From Arthrobacter sp. 131MFCol6.1 (GTDB lineage: Bacteria > Actinomycetota > Actinomycetes > Actinomycetales > Micrococcaceae), in contig NZ_KB895555.1 of assembly GCF_000374925.1 (NCBI RefSeq), positions 23,778-87,777 on the forward strand: a DNA stretch of 64,000 bases, read 5' to 3'. The position numbers and the translations under genes are program-made. This document shows, in pieces, positions 32,158-40,827 of this stretch (positions are counted from its first letter, which is position 1; every line of letters begins with the position of its first letter). The notes below the pieces were generated by a model. It was not told the origin of the DNA, did not search any database, and saw only the letters and a program-made list of their open reading frames with translations.

Positions 32158-33533
32158 CCGGCGGACCTGTCGATACTGGCCTGCCGGAGCACTTCGCCCC
32201 AGGACTGCTGGGCAAGATCTGCCACGGCGGCCAGGATTTCCGACGGCGGCAGCGACAGATCCAGCGGGAACTCGACAATGTCGATGTCGGTATTGAGAAT
32301 CCGGCGCAGCTTGATTTCCCCGGCTCCCGGATAAACGATCCACGCCGTCGGCACCCGCAAGGATGTGCAGTAGGCCAGCATCCGGTAGTGGTCGCCCGAG
32401 AGGGACGCGCCGACGTCGGCCGCGGCCTTGTACTTGGCGTCGTACACCATCACGGGCCGGCCGCCGAGGAAGTGGACGGCACCGGGCTGCACCACAATGC
32501 GGTCCGAGTCGCGGACGGCCTCGTTCAGCAGTGCGTTGTAACGCAACCGCATTTCTCCGGGGTAGGCGGCCATGGCTTCGCGCAGGGCCGTCCCCACGAA
32601 GTCCTCGAACACCTTTGCCATGTCCACCACGAACGACGCCGACTGCTGCTTGCCGTCGCCGGCCTCCGCCGAGGCGTTCCGCAGGATCAGTTCGGCGAGC
32701 CTGAGAGCGGCGTGGTAGCGGGTGTTCATCCGGCTGGGCCGCCACTGCGGCAGCGGCGCGCCGGACTGAAGGCGCGTCACGGCGTCGAGCTTTCCCTTGA
32801 GCTGGCGCAGGCGGCTCAGGACCTCCGGCCGCACCCGCGGCACCTGGGACATCCGTTCCAGCGCGGCGCGCAGAATCCGGTTCTCCGCGATGTCCTCGGT
32901 GAACTCGTCATAGGAGACTTCCAGCGGGACCAGCATGCCGGGACGGCGGGAAATCTGGTCCGACATCCGGATCCGGCCCTTGACGGTCCGGAGGGATTCT
33001 TCCACCATGAGGTACCCCTGCAGCACGCCGCGGCTCAGCGCCCGGTCCGCGAGCTGCGCCAGGGATTCGGCCAGGGCGCTCCAAAGGTCCGTATGCTCCA
33101 CAGCGGCGACGGACTCGTCCCGGAACCCTTGGTCCCCCGCGTAGCCGAGCAGGAACAGCAAACGGCTCAGCCCGAGCCGACCCTTCGGCCGCACCTCCAG
33201 CTGCACAGCGGGGGTGCGCACCGACCCGACGGTGCCCACCGGTTCGATCCGGTACAGTCCCATGCCCATCGGCGAGGCCTTCGCCAGGCCGCTGGCGTTG
33301 ACGTAGGCGGCAGTGTCCGGATCAAGCCGCTCCACGACGCCGACGGAGAGTTCGTCGAGGACAATGTGCCGGCAGTTCTCCGCGGCGCCGCCGCGCCCGG
33401 ATGAACCGGGTCCGGATGAACCGCGCCCAACCGTCCCGCGGTCCGAGGCCTTGCGGTCCTGCGCATCGCGGTCAGCACTGCGGTCCGAGGCATTGCGGTC
33501 CTGCGCTACGGCGTCCCCGGCCAGCCTAGGCAT
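32154..33533 (-). CDS. mcrC: McrC family protein of a type IV restriction system
   Basis: A 459-residue McrC. The core has LEVRPKGRLGLSRLLFLLGY near 115, the McrC-typical MLVPLEVSYDEFTEDIAENR near 205, and a nuclease segment PVMVYDAKYKAAAD near 370, consistent with a PD-(D/E)xK site. The first 55 residues are a low-complexity Asp/Arg/Ser-rich stretch made by direct DNA repeats. It starts within the 3' end of mcrB (8-bp overlap). McrC provides the endonuclease for cleaving modified DNA when complexed with McrB. Confidence 0.88.
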   Translation of the reverse strand: MPRLAGDAVAQDRNASDRSADRDAQDRKASDRGTVGRGSSGPGSSGRGGAAENCRHIVLDELSVGVVERLDPDTAAYVNASGLAKASPMGMGLYRIEPVGTVGSVRTPAVQLEVRPKGRLGLSRLLFLLGYAGDQGFRDESVAAVEHTDLWSALAESLAQLADRALSRGVLQGYLMVEESLRTVKGRIRMSDQISRRPGMLVPLEVSYDEFTEDIAENRILRAALERMSQVPRVRPEVLSRLRQLKGKLDAVTRLQSGAPLPQWRPSRMNTRYHAALRLAELILRNASAEAGDGKQQSASFVVDMAKVFEDFVGTALREAMAAYPGEMRLRYNALLNEAVRDSDRIVVQPGAVHFLGGRPVMVYDAKYKAAADVGASLSGDHYRMLAYCTSLRVPTAWIVYPGAGEIKLRRILNTDIDIVEFPLDLSLPPSEILAAVADLAQQSWGEVLRQASIDRSAG

Positions 33534-35757
33534 GCGCCAGGCGGCCCAGGAGTTGTTCCAGTCCGAACCGTTCCTCCAGCTGGGCGCGGTTGAGCTGGCC
33601 GTGGTAGTGCTCCTCCAGCAGCGGCATGAGCTCGTACTTCCAGATTCTGCGCAGGCCCTTGGGCGTCTGCGCGGACTTCTTCATGAAGTAGGAGGGCCCG
33701 ATCATGAGGTCGCGGTCCCACTCATCAATCGCGTCGTTCAAAGCGTCAAGCAGCAGGGCGGGCGTCGTGTCCAGGTCGCGGGCCTGGAGGAATCGCAGCA
33801 GCGAGCCCTTCACGGGTTCCGTCTTCGGGTGCAGCTCGATGAAGGAGAAGCGCCGCCGGATGGCCGCGTCCATCATCGCGATGGAACGGTCCGCGGTGTT
33901 CATGGTGCCGATGATGTACAGGTTGTCCGGCAGGGTGAAGGGCTCGTTGGGGCTGTACTGCAGGTAGATGCGGTCGTCGCGGTATTCGAGCAGGAAGTAC
34001 AGCTCGCCGAACACCTTGGCGAGGTTGGCCCGGTTCATCTCGTCGATGATCAGGAAGTACGGTTTGCTCTCGTTTCCGGGCTTGGCCGCTTCCTCGGCGA
34101 GCCGGCGCAGCGGGCCCGCCACGAGCTTGAAGGACACCTGGCCCTCATCCGTCTTGTCCGGGCGGAAGCCTTCGAAAAAATCCTCATAGGCGTACGACGG
34201 GTGGAATTGGACCAGCTTGACCCGCTCGTCCGTGGTGTCGCCCGCGAGCTCGGCGGCGAGGTGTTTGGCGAGGTATGTCTTGCCCGTTCCCGGCGGACCG
34301 TAGAGCACCAGCTGCCGGTTCTCCTCGAGGAGTTCGGCGATTTCCTGCAACGGCTCCAGGTCCATGTGCAGGGACGCGGCGAACTCCGGCGTCAGCGACC
34401 GGAACCCGTCACAGACCGGTTCGACGGCGGCATCCGGCGCGGCGCCGTCGCCGTCCTCGGCTTCCGCTTCGGCCGGCAGCAGAGCCTCAAGCGCCTGGAT
34501 CACGCGGGTGATGTCCACGATGTTGCCGGAAGTGGTCAGCTGGCGCTGCACGTGGCGGGGCAGCCCCGTAGCGTCATGTTCCTCATCGAACCAGCGGACC
34601 TTGCGGCGGAGCTGGCGGTTGTCTTTGGCATGCTCAGGTTCGCCGAGGACCACGCCGATCCGGACCTTGCCCGAGCTCTGGTAGAGCGCGAGGTCGCCCG
34701 GTTTCATGACGGTCAGGAAGGCGAAGACTGCGGTTTTGGTGTCCTCACGCTCCACATAGCCGAGGTGCTTGTAGTCCTCGTCAACCGCGTTCTGGACCAG
34801 CCCCGCGGTAACGCCGGGGTCCAGCAGGCGGAGATGTTCGACGTCGAGCGTCACCGCTTCCTCGTCCCGCCACTCCCCCAGCAGCTCGGCGTTGTCGTGG
34901 TGGGTGCGCAGGAGCCAGGCGCGACGGCCGGGGTCGCCGACCTTCCGCCACTGGCTCACCAGCTGGCGCGAGTACCAGTCGATCCGCTGCCCGGCCTGCT
35001 GGTCCAGGTGCAGGCGGATCCGGTGGATGTCCGCCGAAATGTCCTCGTCGCTGTCCCCCTTGGCCCCGCCCACCAAGGAAGCGAAAGCGTCGCGGATCTC
35101 CTGCCGTTCGACATCGGCCACCACGGGTTCGAAGTAGCTGGGCCAGACCAGGAACTCAATGCTGCGGCGGATGGCCGGCTGGTCATCCGGGGTCCCGGCG
35201 ACCAGCCGGTGGAAGGCCAGCGGATCCTTGACCGCGGCCTGGACGACGTGGGCCGGCCGCTGTGCGACGTGCTGCACGAAGCGGCAAAGCCATTTCAGGT
35301 GGTCCCAGATGGTCCAGTTGAATTCCGCGGTGCGGTCCCGGATCACGCCGTGGTCCGTCATGCCCGCATAGAGCTCGTCGGGGAGCTCCAGCGCAGGCTC
35401 CAGCCACGACGCCGCCTCGGCGACGCGCGCCCGCTTGACCTTCAGCGACTTGACCTCGTGGGCCAGCGGCAAGGACTGGAGGAAGAGCAGCTCCACGGCC
35501 AGTTGCTTCGCCCCGCGGCTGGCGTCTTCCAGGTTCTGGCGCAGGTTGGTCATCATCGGCGCCTTGGGATCTGGAACGCCCCGTTCGAGGCGTTCCAGCA
35601 GCTCTGCGGCAGCCTGGACGGACCAAGTTTTGGTTCGGCCGTCCAGGGGGGACGCCTTGCCGAGCAACCCCGGGCCCAGCACAAACCACGCCGCGTCTTC
35701 AATCTCCTTGGAGATACCGAGGGCGCGGTGCAGGGCAGGCTTCTTGGTTGGGGTCAT
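33526..35757 (-). CDS. mcrB: McrB-type AAA+ GTPase of a type IV restriction system
   Basis: A 743-residue protein. The C-terminal AAA+ domain has Walker A LYGPPGTGKTYLAKHLA near residue 486, Walker B FLIIDEMNRANLAKVFGELY and IIGTMNTADRSI, the McrB signature. The long N-terminal part (about 1-430) is unlike the E. coli DUF3578 reader domain and is presumably the target-recognition part. It includes a segment (GDLALYQSSGKVRIGVVLGE) reminiscent of EVE-like modified-base readers. McrB translocates DNA with GTP and recruits McrC. Overlap with mcrC indicates co-translation. Confidence 0.88.
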   Translation of the reverse strand: MTPTKKPALHRALGISKEIEDAAWFVLGPGLLGKASPLDGRTKTWSVQAAAELLERLERGVPDPKAPMMTNLRQNLEDASRGAKQLAVELLFLQSLPLAHEVKSLKVKRARVAEAASWLEPALELPDELYAGMTDHGVIRDRTAEFNWTIWDHLKWLCRFVQHVAQRPAHVVQAAVKDPLAFHRLVAGTPDDQPAIRRSIEFLVWPSYFEPVVADVERQEIRDAFASLVGGAKGDSDEDISADIHRIRLHLDQQAGQRIDWYSRQLVSQWRKVGDPGRRAWLLRTHHDNAELLGEWRDEEAVTLDVEHLRLLDPGVTAGLVQNAVDEDYKHLGYVEREDTKTAVFAFLTVMKPGDLALYQSSGKVRIGVVLGEPEHAKDNRQLRRKVRWFDEEHDATGLPRHVQRQLTTSGNIVDITRVIQALEALLPAEAEAEDGDGAAPDAAVEPVCDGFRSLTPEFAASLHMDLEPLQEIAELLEENRQLVLYGPPGTGKTYLAKHLAAELAGDTTDERVKLVQFHPSYAYEDFFEGFRPDKTDEGQVSFKLVAGPLRRLAEEAAKPGNESKPYFLIIDEMNRANLAKVFGELYFLLEYRDDRIYLQYSPNEPFTLPDNLYIIGTMNTADRSIAMMDAAIRRRFSFIELHPKTEPVKGSLLRFLQARDLDTTPALLLDALNDAIDEWDRDLMIGPSYFMKKSAQTPKGLRRIWKYELMPLLEEHYHGQLNRAQLEERFGLEQLLGRLAHA

Positions 35758-35826
35758 ACGTTCAATTTACAGGCTTAAACTGAACGCGCCCATTTAACGC
35801 CGGCCCCTAAACTACCGGCCAGTAGA

Positions 35827-36114
35827 TTATGGTCGGGCGGGCAGCAGACCCGATTTCGCGCCGGGCCCGCGCTTCACGCCGAAGGTGAAATACGTGGCCG
35901 GACCGATGAAATTCACTAGGGTGGCAAGCCGCCACATGGCCTTGCTGCCGCGAATCTGCGCAGCCGGGCGTCGGCTGATGTCCGTCTGGGCCGCGACCAG
36001 CAGCGAGAGTTGGACGATGGCAGCGGAGATGGTTCCGAACCGTGCCATCGGCGAGAGTTCGTTCCACTTCTTCTTGCGTGTGTGCTTCTTGTGCATGTTC
36101 TGGCCCATGTTCAC
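35827..36114 (-). CDS. Small PLDc_N-like membrane protein
   Basis: About 95 residues with a basic N-terminus (HKKHTRKKKWNELSP), a hydrophobic stretch (ARFGTISAAIVQLSLLVAA) and a second one with MWRLATLVNFIGPATYFTFG, resembling the phospholipase D N-terminal membrane domain. AAGGAGG lies immediately before GTG 36123, so GTG 36114 (10-nt spacing) is the preferred start. Function is unknown. It stands alone between mcrB and the thioesterase gene. Confidence 0.72.
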   Translation of the reverse strand: MNMGQNMHKKHTRKKKWNELSPMARFGTISAAIVQLSLLVAAQTDISRRPAAQIRGSKAMWRLATLVNFIGPATYFTFGVKRGPGAKSGLLPARP

Positions 36115-36182
36115 AACGACCACGCCTCCTTATGCGTCGGGATTGTTCATTCTAGGAGCCGGGCCGAGCACCGGGGTAGAGG

Positions 36183-36626
36183 CTATTGGACCGGGTGGGC
36201 GCGGGTGTAGGGGGCCATCCGGTCCTTCTGCTCCGGCGTCAGCCGCAGCACCCGGCCGGTTGCCTCGTCCACGAAGGCAAGATGGCTCGTGGCCCGGACG
36301 CAGTCCTCCCGCGTGACGGGATCCTGCACCAGGTAGTGGATGTCGAAGCTGGCGCCCTTGACCGCCCCGATCCACAGTTGGACCACGGCGGGCACGTTCC
36401 GGTATTCAAGGGTCCTGACGTACCTGATCTTGTGCTCGACCACGAGTGCCAGCGTCCCTTCCGGAATTTCATTGAAGAGCGGCACCAAGGGTTCGGTTCC
36501 CGGCAGCCCGGGACCCCTGGGCGGGCCGAAGGCCGCGATCCGTGCTTCTTCGAGGATCCGGACAATCTGCACGTTGTTGATATGCCCGTAGGCATCCATG
36601 TCGCTCCAGCGCATCGGCACCTCCAC
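36183..36626 (-). CDS. Acyl-CoA thioesterase, hot-dog fold
   Basis: A 147-residue protein of the 4-hydroxybenzoyl-CoA thioesterase class. MRWSDMDAYGHINNVQIVRI carries the catalytic Asp and His-Asn pair, and EHKIRYVRTLEYRNVPAVVQ follows. It probably hydrolyses short or aromatic acyl-CoA in the cytosol. The frame stays open upstream through a Gly/Ala/Pro-rich stretch built on 15-bp GC repeats (about 36650-36720), but no start codon lies there, so GTG 36626 is taken. The gene follows the ABC exporter genes by 116 bp. Confidence 0.83.
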   Translation of the reverse strand: MEVPMRWSDMDAYGHINNVQIVRILEEARIAAFGPPRGPGLPGTEPLVPLFNEIPEGTLALVVEHKIRYVRTLEYRNVPAVVQLWIGAVKGASFDIHYLVQDPVTREDCVRATSHLAFVDEATGRVLRLTPEQKDRMAPYTRAHPVQ

Positions 36627-36742
36627 CTCGAGGCGCCGAGGCTCCGTGGCTGTGATCTCCCCAGCGGGGCCGTCCCCAGCGGGGCCGTTCCCCGCGCGGC
36701 CATTCCCGGCGGCTGCGCCCTCCCCGGCGGGGCCTGCGGCGC

Positions 36743-38818
36743 TCAGCTGTGCACCGCCGTCGCGTCCTCCGCGGAATCCGCCAAGGAGGCGTCCGCGTCC
36801 TCGCCGGCGAACTGGGACATGTACAGCCGGTAGTACGCGCCCTGCAGGGCCAGCAGTTGGGCGTGCCGGCCCTGCTCGACGATCTGCCCGTCCTCCATGA
36901 CAAGGATGGTGTCCGCGTCACGGATGGTGGAGAGGCGGTGGGCGATGACGAAGCTGGTGCGTTCCGTCCGCAGTGCCGCCATGGCCTTCTGGACCAGGGC
37001 TTCGGTACGGGTATCCACGGAACTCGTGGCCTCGTCCAGGATCAGCAACGACGGGTTCGCCACAAAGGCCCGGGCGATGGTGATCAGCTGCTTTTCGCCG
37101 GCACTGACGTTGTTGCCCTCTTCGTCGATCACCGTGTTGTAGCCGTCCGGCAGCGCCCGGACGAAGCGGTCCACGAACGTGGCCTTGGCCGCCGCCATGA
37201 TCTGCTCTTCGGTGGCGTCCAGCTTGCCGTAGCGGATGTTCTCGTAGATGGTTCCGCCGAACAGCCAGGCGTCCTGCAGCACCATACCGACCTTGGCACG
37301 CAGCTCTGAACGGCTCAGCCGGGTGATGTCCACACCGTCCAGGGTGATGCTGCCGGCGTTGAGTTCGTAGAAGCGCATCACGAGGTTGACGAGGGTGGTC
37401 TTGCCCGCCCCGGTCGGTCCCACGATCGCGACCGTGTGACCGGGCTCGGCCGTGAAGGACAGGTCCTCGATCAGCGGCTTGTCCGGCGTGTAGCTGAAGG
37501 TGACGTGCTTGAACTCGACGTGTCCGTCGGTCTTGGCCGGGAGGTGCTCGGTGGCGGTCTCGGCGTCCTGTTCGTCGGCGTCGAGGAATTCAAAGACCCG
37601 CTCGGCGGAGGCGACACCGGACTGCAGCATGTTGGCCATGCCGGCCATCTGGCCCAGCGGCTGGGTGAATTCGCGCGAGTACTGGATGAACGCCGTGGCG
37701 TCGCCCAGGCTCATGCTGCCCGAGGCCACCCGCAGCCCACCGACGACGGCGATCCCCACATAGCTGAGGTAGGAGACAAACTGCATGACCGGCATGATCA
37801 TGCCGGAAACGAACTGGGCCCCGAAGCTGGCCTTGTAGAGTTCCTCGTTGCGCTCGTCGAAGCGGGCCAGCATGTCCGCGTCGCGGCCGAACACGCGGAC
37901 GAGGTCGTGGCCGGAGAACGATTCCTCGATCTGGCCGTTGAGCTCGCCGGTGTTCTTCCACTGAGCGGCGAAGAGCTTCTGGCTGCGGGCGCCAATGATG
38001 CCGGCGGCCACCCCGGAGAGCGGCAGGGCGACGAGCGCGATCAGGGCCAGCTGCCAGGACACGATGAACATCATGATCACGATCCCGATGACCGTCAGGG
38101 CCGAGTTCACGAGCTGGGCGAAGGCCTGCTGGAGCGCCTGCTGGATGTTGTCGACGTCGTTCGTGACGCGGGAGAGGATGTCGCCGCGCTGGCGGGTATC
38201 GAAGTAGTTCAGCGGCAGCTTGTTGAGTTTCTTCTCGGTGTCATCGCGCAGCGTGCGGACCACGCGCATGACCAGCACGTTCAGGACATAGCCCTGGAGC
38301 CACAGGAAGATGTTGGCGACGAAGTACATCACCAGCACCACGCTGATGAGGAACGCGAGCTTCTGGAAATCGATGCCCGCGCCCGGCACGACATCCATCT
38401 TCGAGAGCATGTCGGCGAAGTTGTCCTGGCCCTGGGAGCGCAGTCCTTCGATGAACTGCTCCTTGGTGGCCCCTGCCGGGAGCTGCTTGCCGACCACTCC
38501 GGCGAAGATCACGTCCATCGCCTGGCCCAGGATCCTCGGGGCAATGACGTTGAGGACGACGGCGACCGTCACCATGGCGAGCACGGCGATGATGCCGGCG
38601 CGCTCGGGCTTCAGCAGCCCCATGAGCCGTTTGGCCGAAGGCCAAAAGTGCTGGGCTTTCTTGGCCGGCACGGCGCCGAACATGCCGCCGTCGGCCTCGC
38701 CGGGAGTGTACTCCTCCTCGAGGAAGTCATCCTCGATCAGGTCGGTTGCGTCCGTCCCTGCTGCGGCCTGGTCGGCTCCGTTGGCCGAAGTGGTGGAGAC
38801 TTTCTCGTTGGTGCTCAT
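36743..38818 (-). CDS. ABC multidrug exporter half-transporter, second subunit
   Basis: A 691-residue half-transporter: an acidic N-terminal tail of about 75 residues, six membrane helices, then an ATPase domain with Walker A IVGPTGAGKTTLVNLV, a variant signature VSAGEKQLITIARAF (SAGE for SGGQ) and Walker B LLILDEATSSVDTRTEA with the catalytic Glu. ATG 38818 overlaps the upstream gene stop by 4 bases. Together they form a heterodimeric exporter of the Rv1272c/Rv1273c or LmrCD type that could expel drugs or lipids. Confidence 0.88.
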   Translation of the reverse strand: MSTNEKVSTTSANGADQAAAGTDATDLIEDDFLEEEYTPGEADGGMFGAVPAKKAQHFWPSAKRLMGLLKPERAGIIAVLAMVTVAVVLNVIAPRILGQAMDVIFAGVVGKQLPAGATKEQFIEGLRSQGQDNFADMLSKMDVVPGAGIDFQKLAFLISVVLVMYFVANIFLWLQGYVLNVLVMRVVRTLRDDTEKKLNKLPLNYFDTRQRGDILSRVTNDVDNIQQALQQAFAQLVNSALTVIGIVIMMFIVSWQLALIALVALPLSGVAAGIIGARSQKLFAAQWKNTGELNGQIEESFSGHDLVRVFGRDADMLARFDERNEELYKASFGAQFVSGMIMPVMQFVSYLSYVGIAVVGGLRVASGSMSLGDATAFIQYSREFTQPLGQMAGMANMLQSGVASAERVFEFLDADEQDAETATEHLPAKTDGHVEFKHVTFSYTPDKPLIEDLSFTAEPGHTVAIVGPTGAGKTTLVNLVMRFYELNAGSITLDGVDITRLSRSELRAKVGMVLQDAWLFGGTIYENIRYGKLDATEEQIMAAAKATFVDRFVRALPDGYNTVIDEEGNNVSAGEKQLITIARAFVANPSLLILDEATSSVDTRTEALVQKAMAALRTERTSFVIAHRLSTIRDADTILVMEDGQIVEQGRHAQLLALQGAYYRLYMSQFAGEDADASLADSAEDATAVHS

Positions 38819-40548
38819 GCCACTGCCTCCGCGCTCAGCTGGGATTCGACGATTTCCTGGTAGGTGCTGGAGCTTTCCAACAGTTCCTCATGTGTTCCGC
38901 GGTCCACGATCCTGCCGTTGTCCAGCACGAGGATCTGGTCCGCATCGGCGATGGTGGAGACGCGCTGGCCGACGATGATCACCGTGGCATCGGCCGTCTT
39001 GGCCTTGAGCGCCCGGCGGAGCCTGGCATCGGTGGCGACGTCGAGGGCCGAGAACGAGTCGTCGAACAGGAAGACCTTGGGTTCGGTGACGAGGGCGCGG
39101 GCGATGCACAGCCGCTGCCGCTGGCCGCCGGAGACGTTGGTGCCGCCCTGGGCGATCCGCGCTGCGAGGCCGCCCTTCTTTTCGCGCACGAAGTCCGCGG
39201 CCTGGGCGACCGTCAGGGCCTCCCACAGGTCCGAGTCCGTGGCCTCGGGCTTGCCGAAGCGCAGGTTGTGCTCAATGGTTCCGGAGAACAGGTAGGGCCG
39301 TTGCGGCACCATGGCCACGCGCTGCGTGATCTCGGCCCGGTCCAACTGGGTGACGGGGACGCCGTCGAGCAGGACCTCGCCCGACTCGGCGTCGTAGAGC
39401 CGCGGGAGCAGGGCCAGCAGGCTGGATTTGCCGGCTCCCGTGGAGCCGATGATCGCCACCGTCTGTCCGGGCTCGGCCGTAAAGCTGATGTTACTGAGCA
39501 CGGGCGCCTCGGCCCCGGGGTAAGCGAACGTCACGTTGCGGAATTCAACGCGGCCGGCCTTGGCCGCCGGCGTCACCGGCGTGAGCGCTTCATGGATGGA
39601 GGGTTCGACGTCGAGCACTTCACCGATCCGGTCGGCGCAGACCGAGGCGCGGGGAATCATCATGGCCATGAAGGTGCCCATCATGACGGCCATGAGGATC
39701 TGCAAGAGGTACTGGAGGAAGGCCGTCAGCGAACCGACCTGCATCTCGCCGGCGTCGACGCGCTGGCCACCGAACCAGAGCACGGCCGCCGTGGAGATGT
39801 GCAGGATCATGCCGATGGCGGGGAACATCAGCACAAACAGGGAACCGATTTTCAGCGAGACGTCGGTGAGGTCCTTGTTGGCCGCGCCGAAGCGCTCGGC
39901 CTCGTGGGGTTCGCGCACGAACGCCCGGACCACCCGGATGCCGATGATCTGCTCGCGGAGGACACCGTTGAGCCGGTCGATCTTCTCCTGCATGGAACGG
40001 AAGAGCGGCATCAGGCGGACCACAAGGTAGCCCACCACGACCACGAGCAGGGGCACGGACACCCAGACGAGCCAGGACAGGTTGAGGTCCTCGCGCAGGG
40101 CCATGAAGATCCCGCCGATGCACATGATGGGCGTGGCCACCATGAAGTTCAGCGCCATGAGCATGAGCATCTGGACCTGCTGCACATCGTTGGTGCCCCG
40201 GGTGATCAGGGTGGGGGCGCCGAAGACGTTGACGTCCCGCGCCGAGAAGCTGCTCACCTTGCGGAACACGCCGCGGCGCAGGTCCCGGCCGAACGCCATC
40301 GCAGCCTTCGAGCCGAAGTAGACGCCGGCGATCGCGGTGGCCACCTGGATCAGGGCGACGCCGAGCATGACGCCGCCGGTCCGCCAAATGTAGTCCGTGT
40401 CGCCGCGGGAGACGCCCTCGTCGATGATCTGGGCATTGAGGCTGGGCAGGTACAGAGCCGCGATGGTCGAGGCCAGCTGGAAGATGACCACAGCCGCGAT
40501 GTATGGCAGATACGGCTTGGAATAGCGCCGCATGAGGGTAACGAGCAT
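38815..40548 (-). CDS. ABC multidrug exporter half-transporter, first subunit
   Basis: A 577-residue half-transporter beginning MLVTLMRRYSKPYLPY. ATG 40548 is preferred over longer frames because AAAGGA is 10 nt upstream. After six helices come Walker A IIGSTGAGKSSLLALL, a canonical signature VSGGQRQRLCIARAL, and Walker B VFLFDDSFSALD where Asp replaces the catalytic Glu. That asymmetry is a hallmark of heterodimeric exporters with one degenerate ATP site. It is followed by its 691-residue partner. Confidence 0.87.
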   Translation of the reverse strand: MLVTLMRRYSKPYLPYIAAVVIFQLASTIAALYLPSLNAQIIDEGVSRGDTDYIWRTGGVMLGVALIQVATAIAGVYFGSKAAMAFGRDLRRGVFRKVSSFSARDVNVFGAPTLITRGTNDVQQVQMLMLMALNFMVATPIMCIGGIFMALREDLNLSWLVWVSVPLLVVVVGYLVVRLMPLFRSMQEKIDRLNGVLREQIIGIRVVRAFVREPHEAERFGAANKDLTDVSLKIGSLFVLMFPAIGMILHISTAAVLWFGGQRVDAGEMQVGSLTAFLQYLLQILMAVMMGTFMAMMIPRASVCADRIGEVLDVEPSIHEALTPVTPAAKAGRVEFRNVTFAYPGAEAPVLSNISFTAEPGQTVAIIGSTGAGKSSLLALLPRLYDAESGEVLLDGVPVTQLDRAEITQRVAMVPQRPYLFSGTIEHNLRFGKPEATDSDLWEALTVAQAADFVREKKGGLAARIAQGGTNVSGGQRQRLCIARALVTEPKVFLFDDSFSALDVATDARLRRALKAKTADATVIIVGQRVSTIADADQILVLDNGRIVDRGTHEELLESSSTYQEIVESQLSAEAVA

Positions 40549-40827
40549 GCCCACGAGTCCTTTGGGAAGGCCGGACGATACGAAGACCGGAAATGAAGTG
40601 AGTTGAAAAGCTGATTGAAGACTATCCGTTGGGGCCGACAGCCTTAGCCACCCAACTCTACGAAATCCCCTGCCCGGGTGGAACACGGGACACTGAAGAT
40701 CATCCAAACGGTGTAGTTTAGCGGCTGCCGCTGCCTCGCACGCAACCGTCTTGCCGCGCGAAGGGCCCCACTGCCGCCCCTGGGGGGCGGCCGCGGGGCC
40801 TCTGCGGTCCGGTGCCGCGAGCCGGCG
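40549..40827. other. Intergenic region between ABC exporter and DHA2 genes
   Basis: These 279 bases hold the ABC operon promoter and the end of the DHA2 unit. CCGCCCC/GGGGCGG at 40774-40790 is a short GC hairpin that could terminate the DHA2 transcript. No other signal was recognised. Confidence 0.3.

Noticed and set aside
33313..35778. 821-codon plus-strand frame opposite mcrB
   Set aside because: McrB motifs (Walker A, MNTADR) are unmistakable on the minus strand. The opposite frame is a composition artefact.
40549..40707. Longer N-terminus for the first ABC subunit
   Set aside because: The extra 53 residues lack transporter character, and a good ribosome-binding site precedes ATG 40548.
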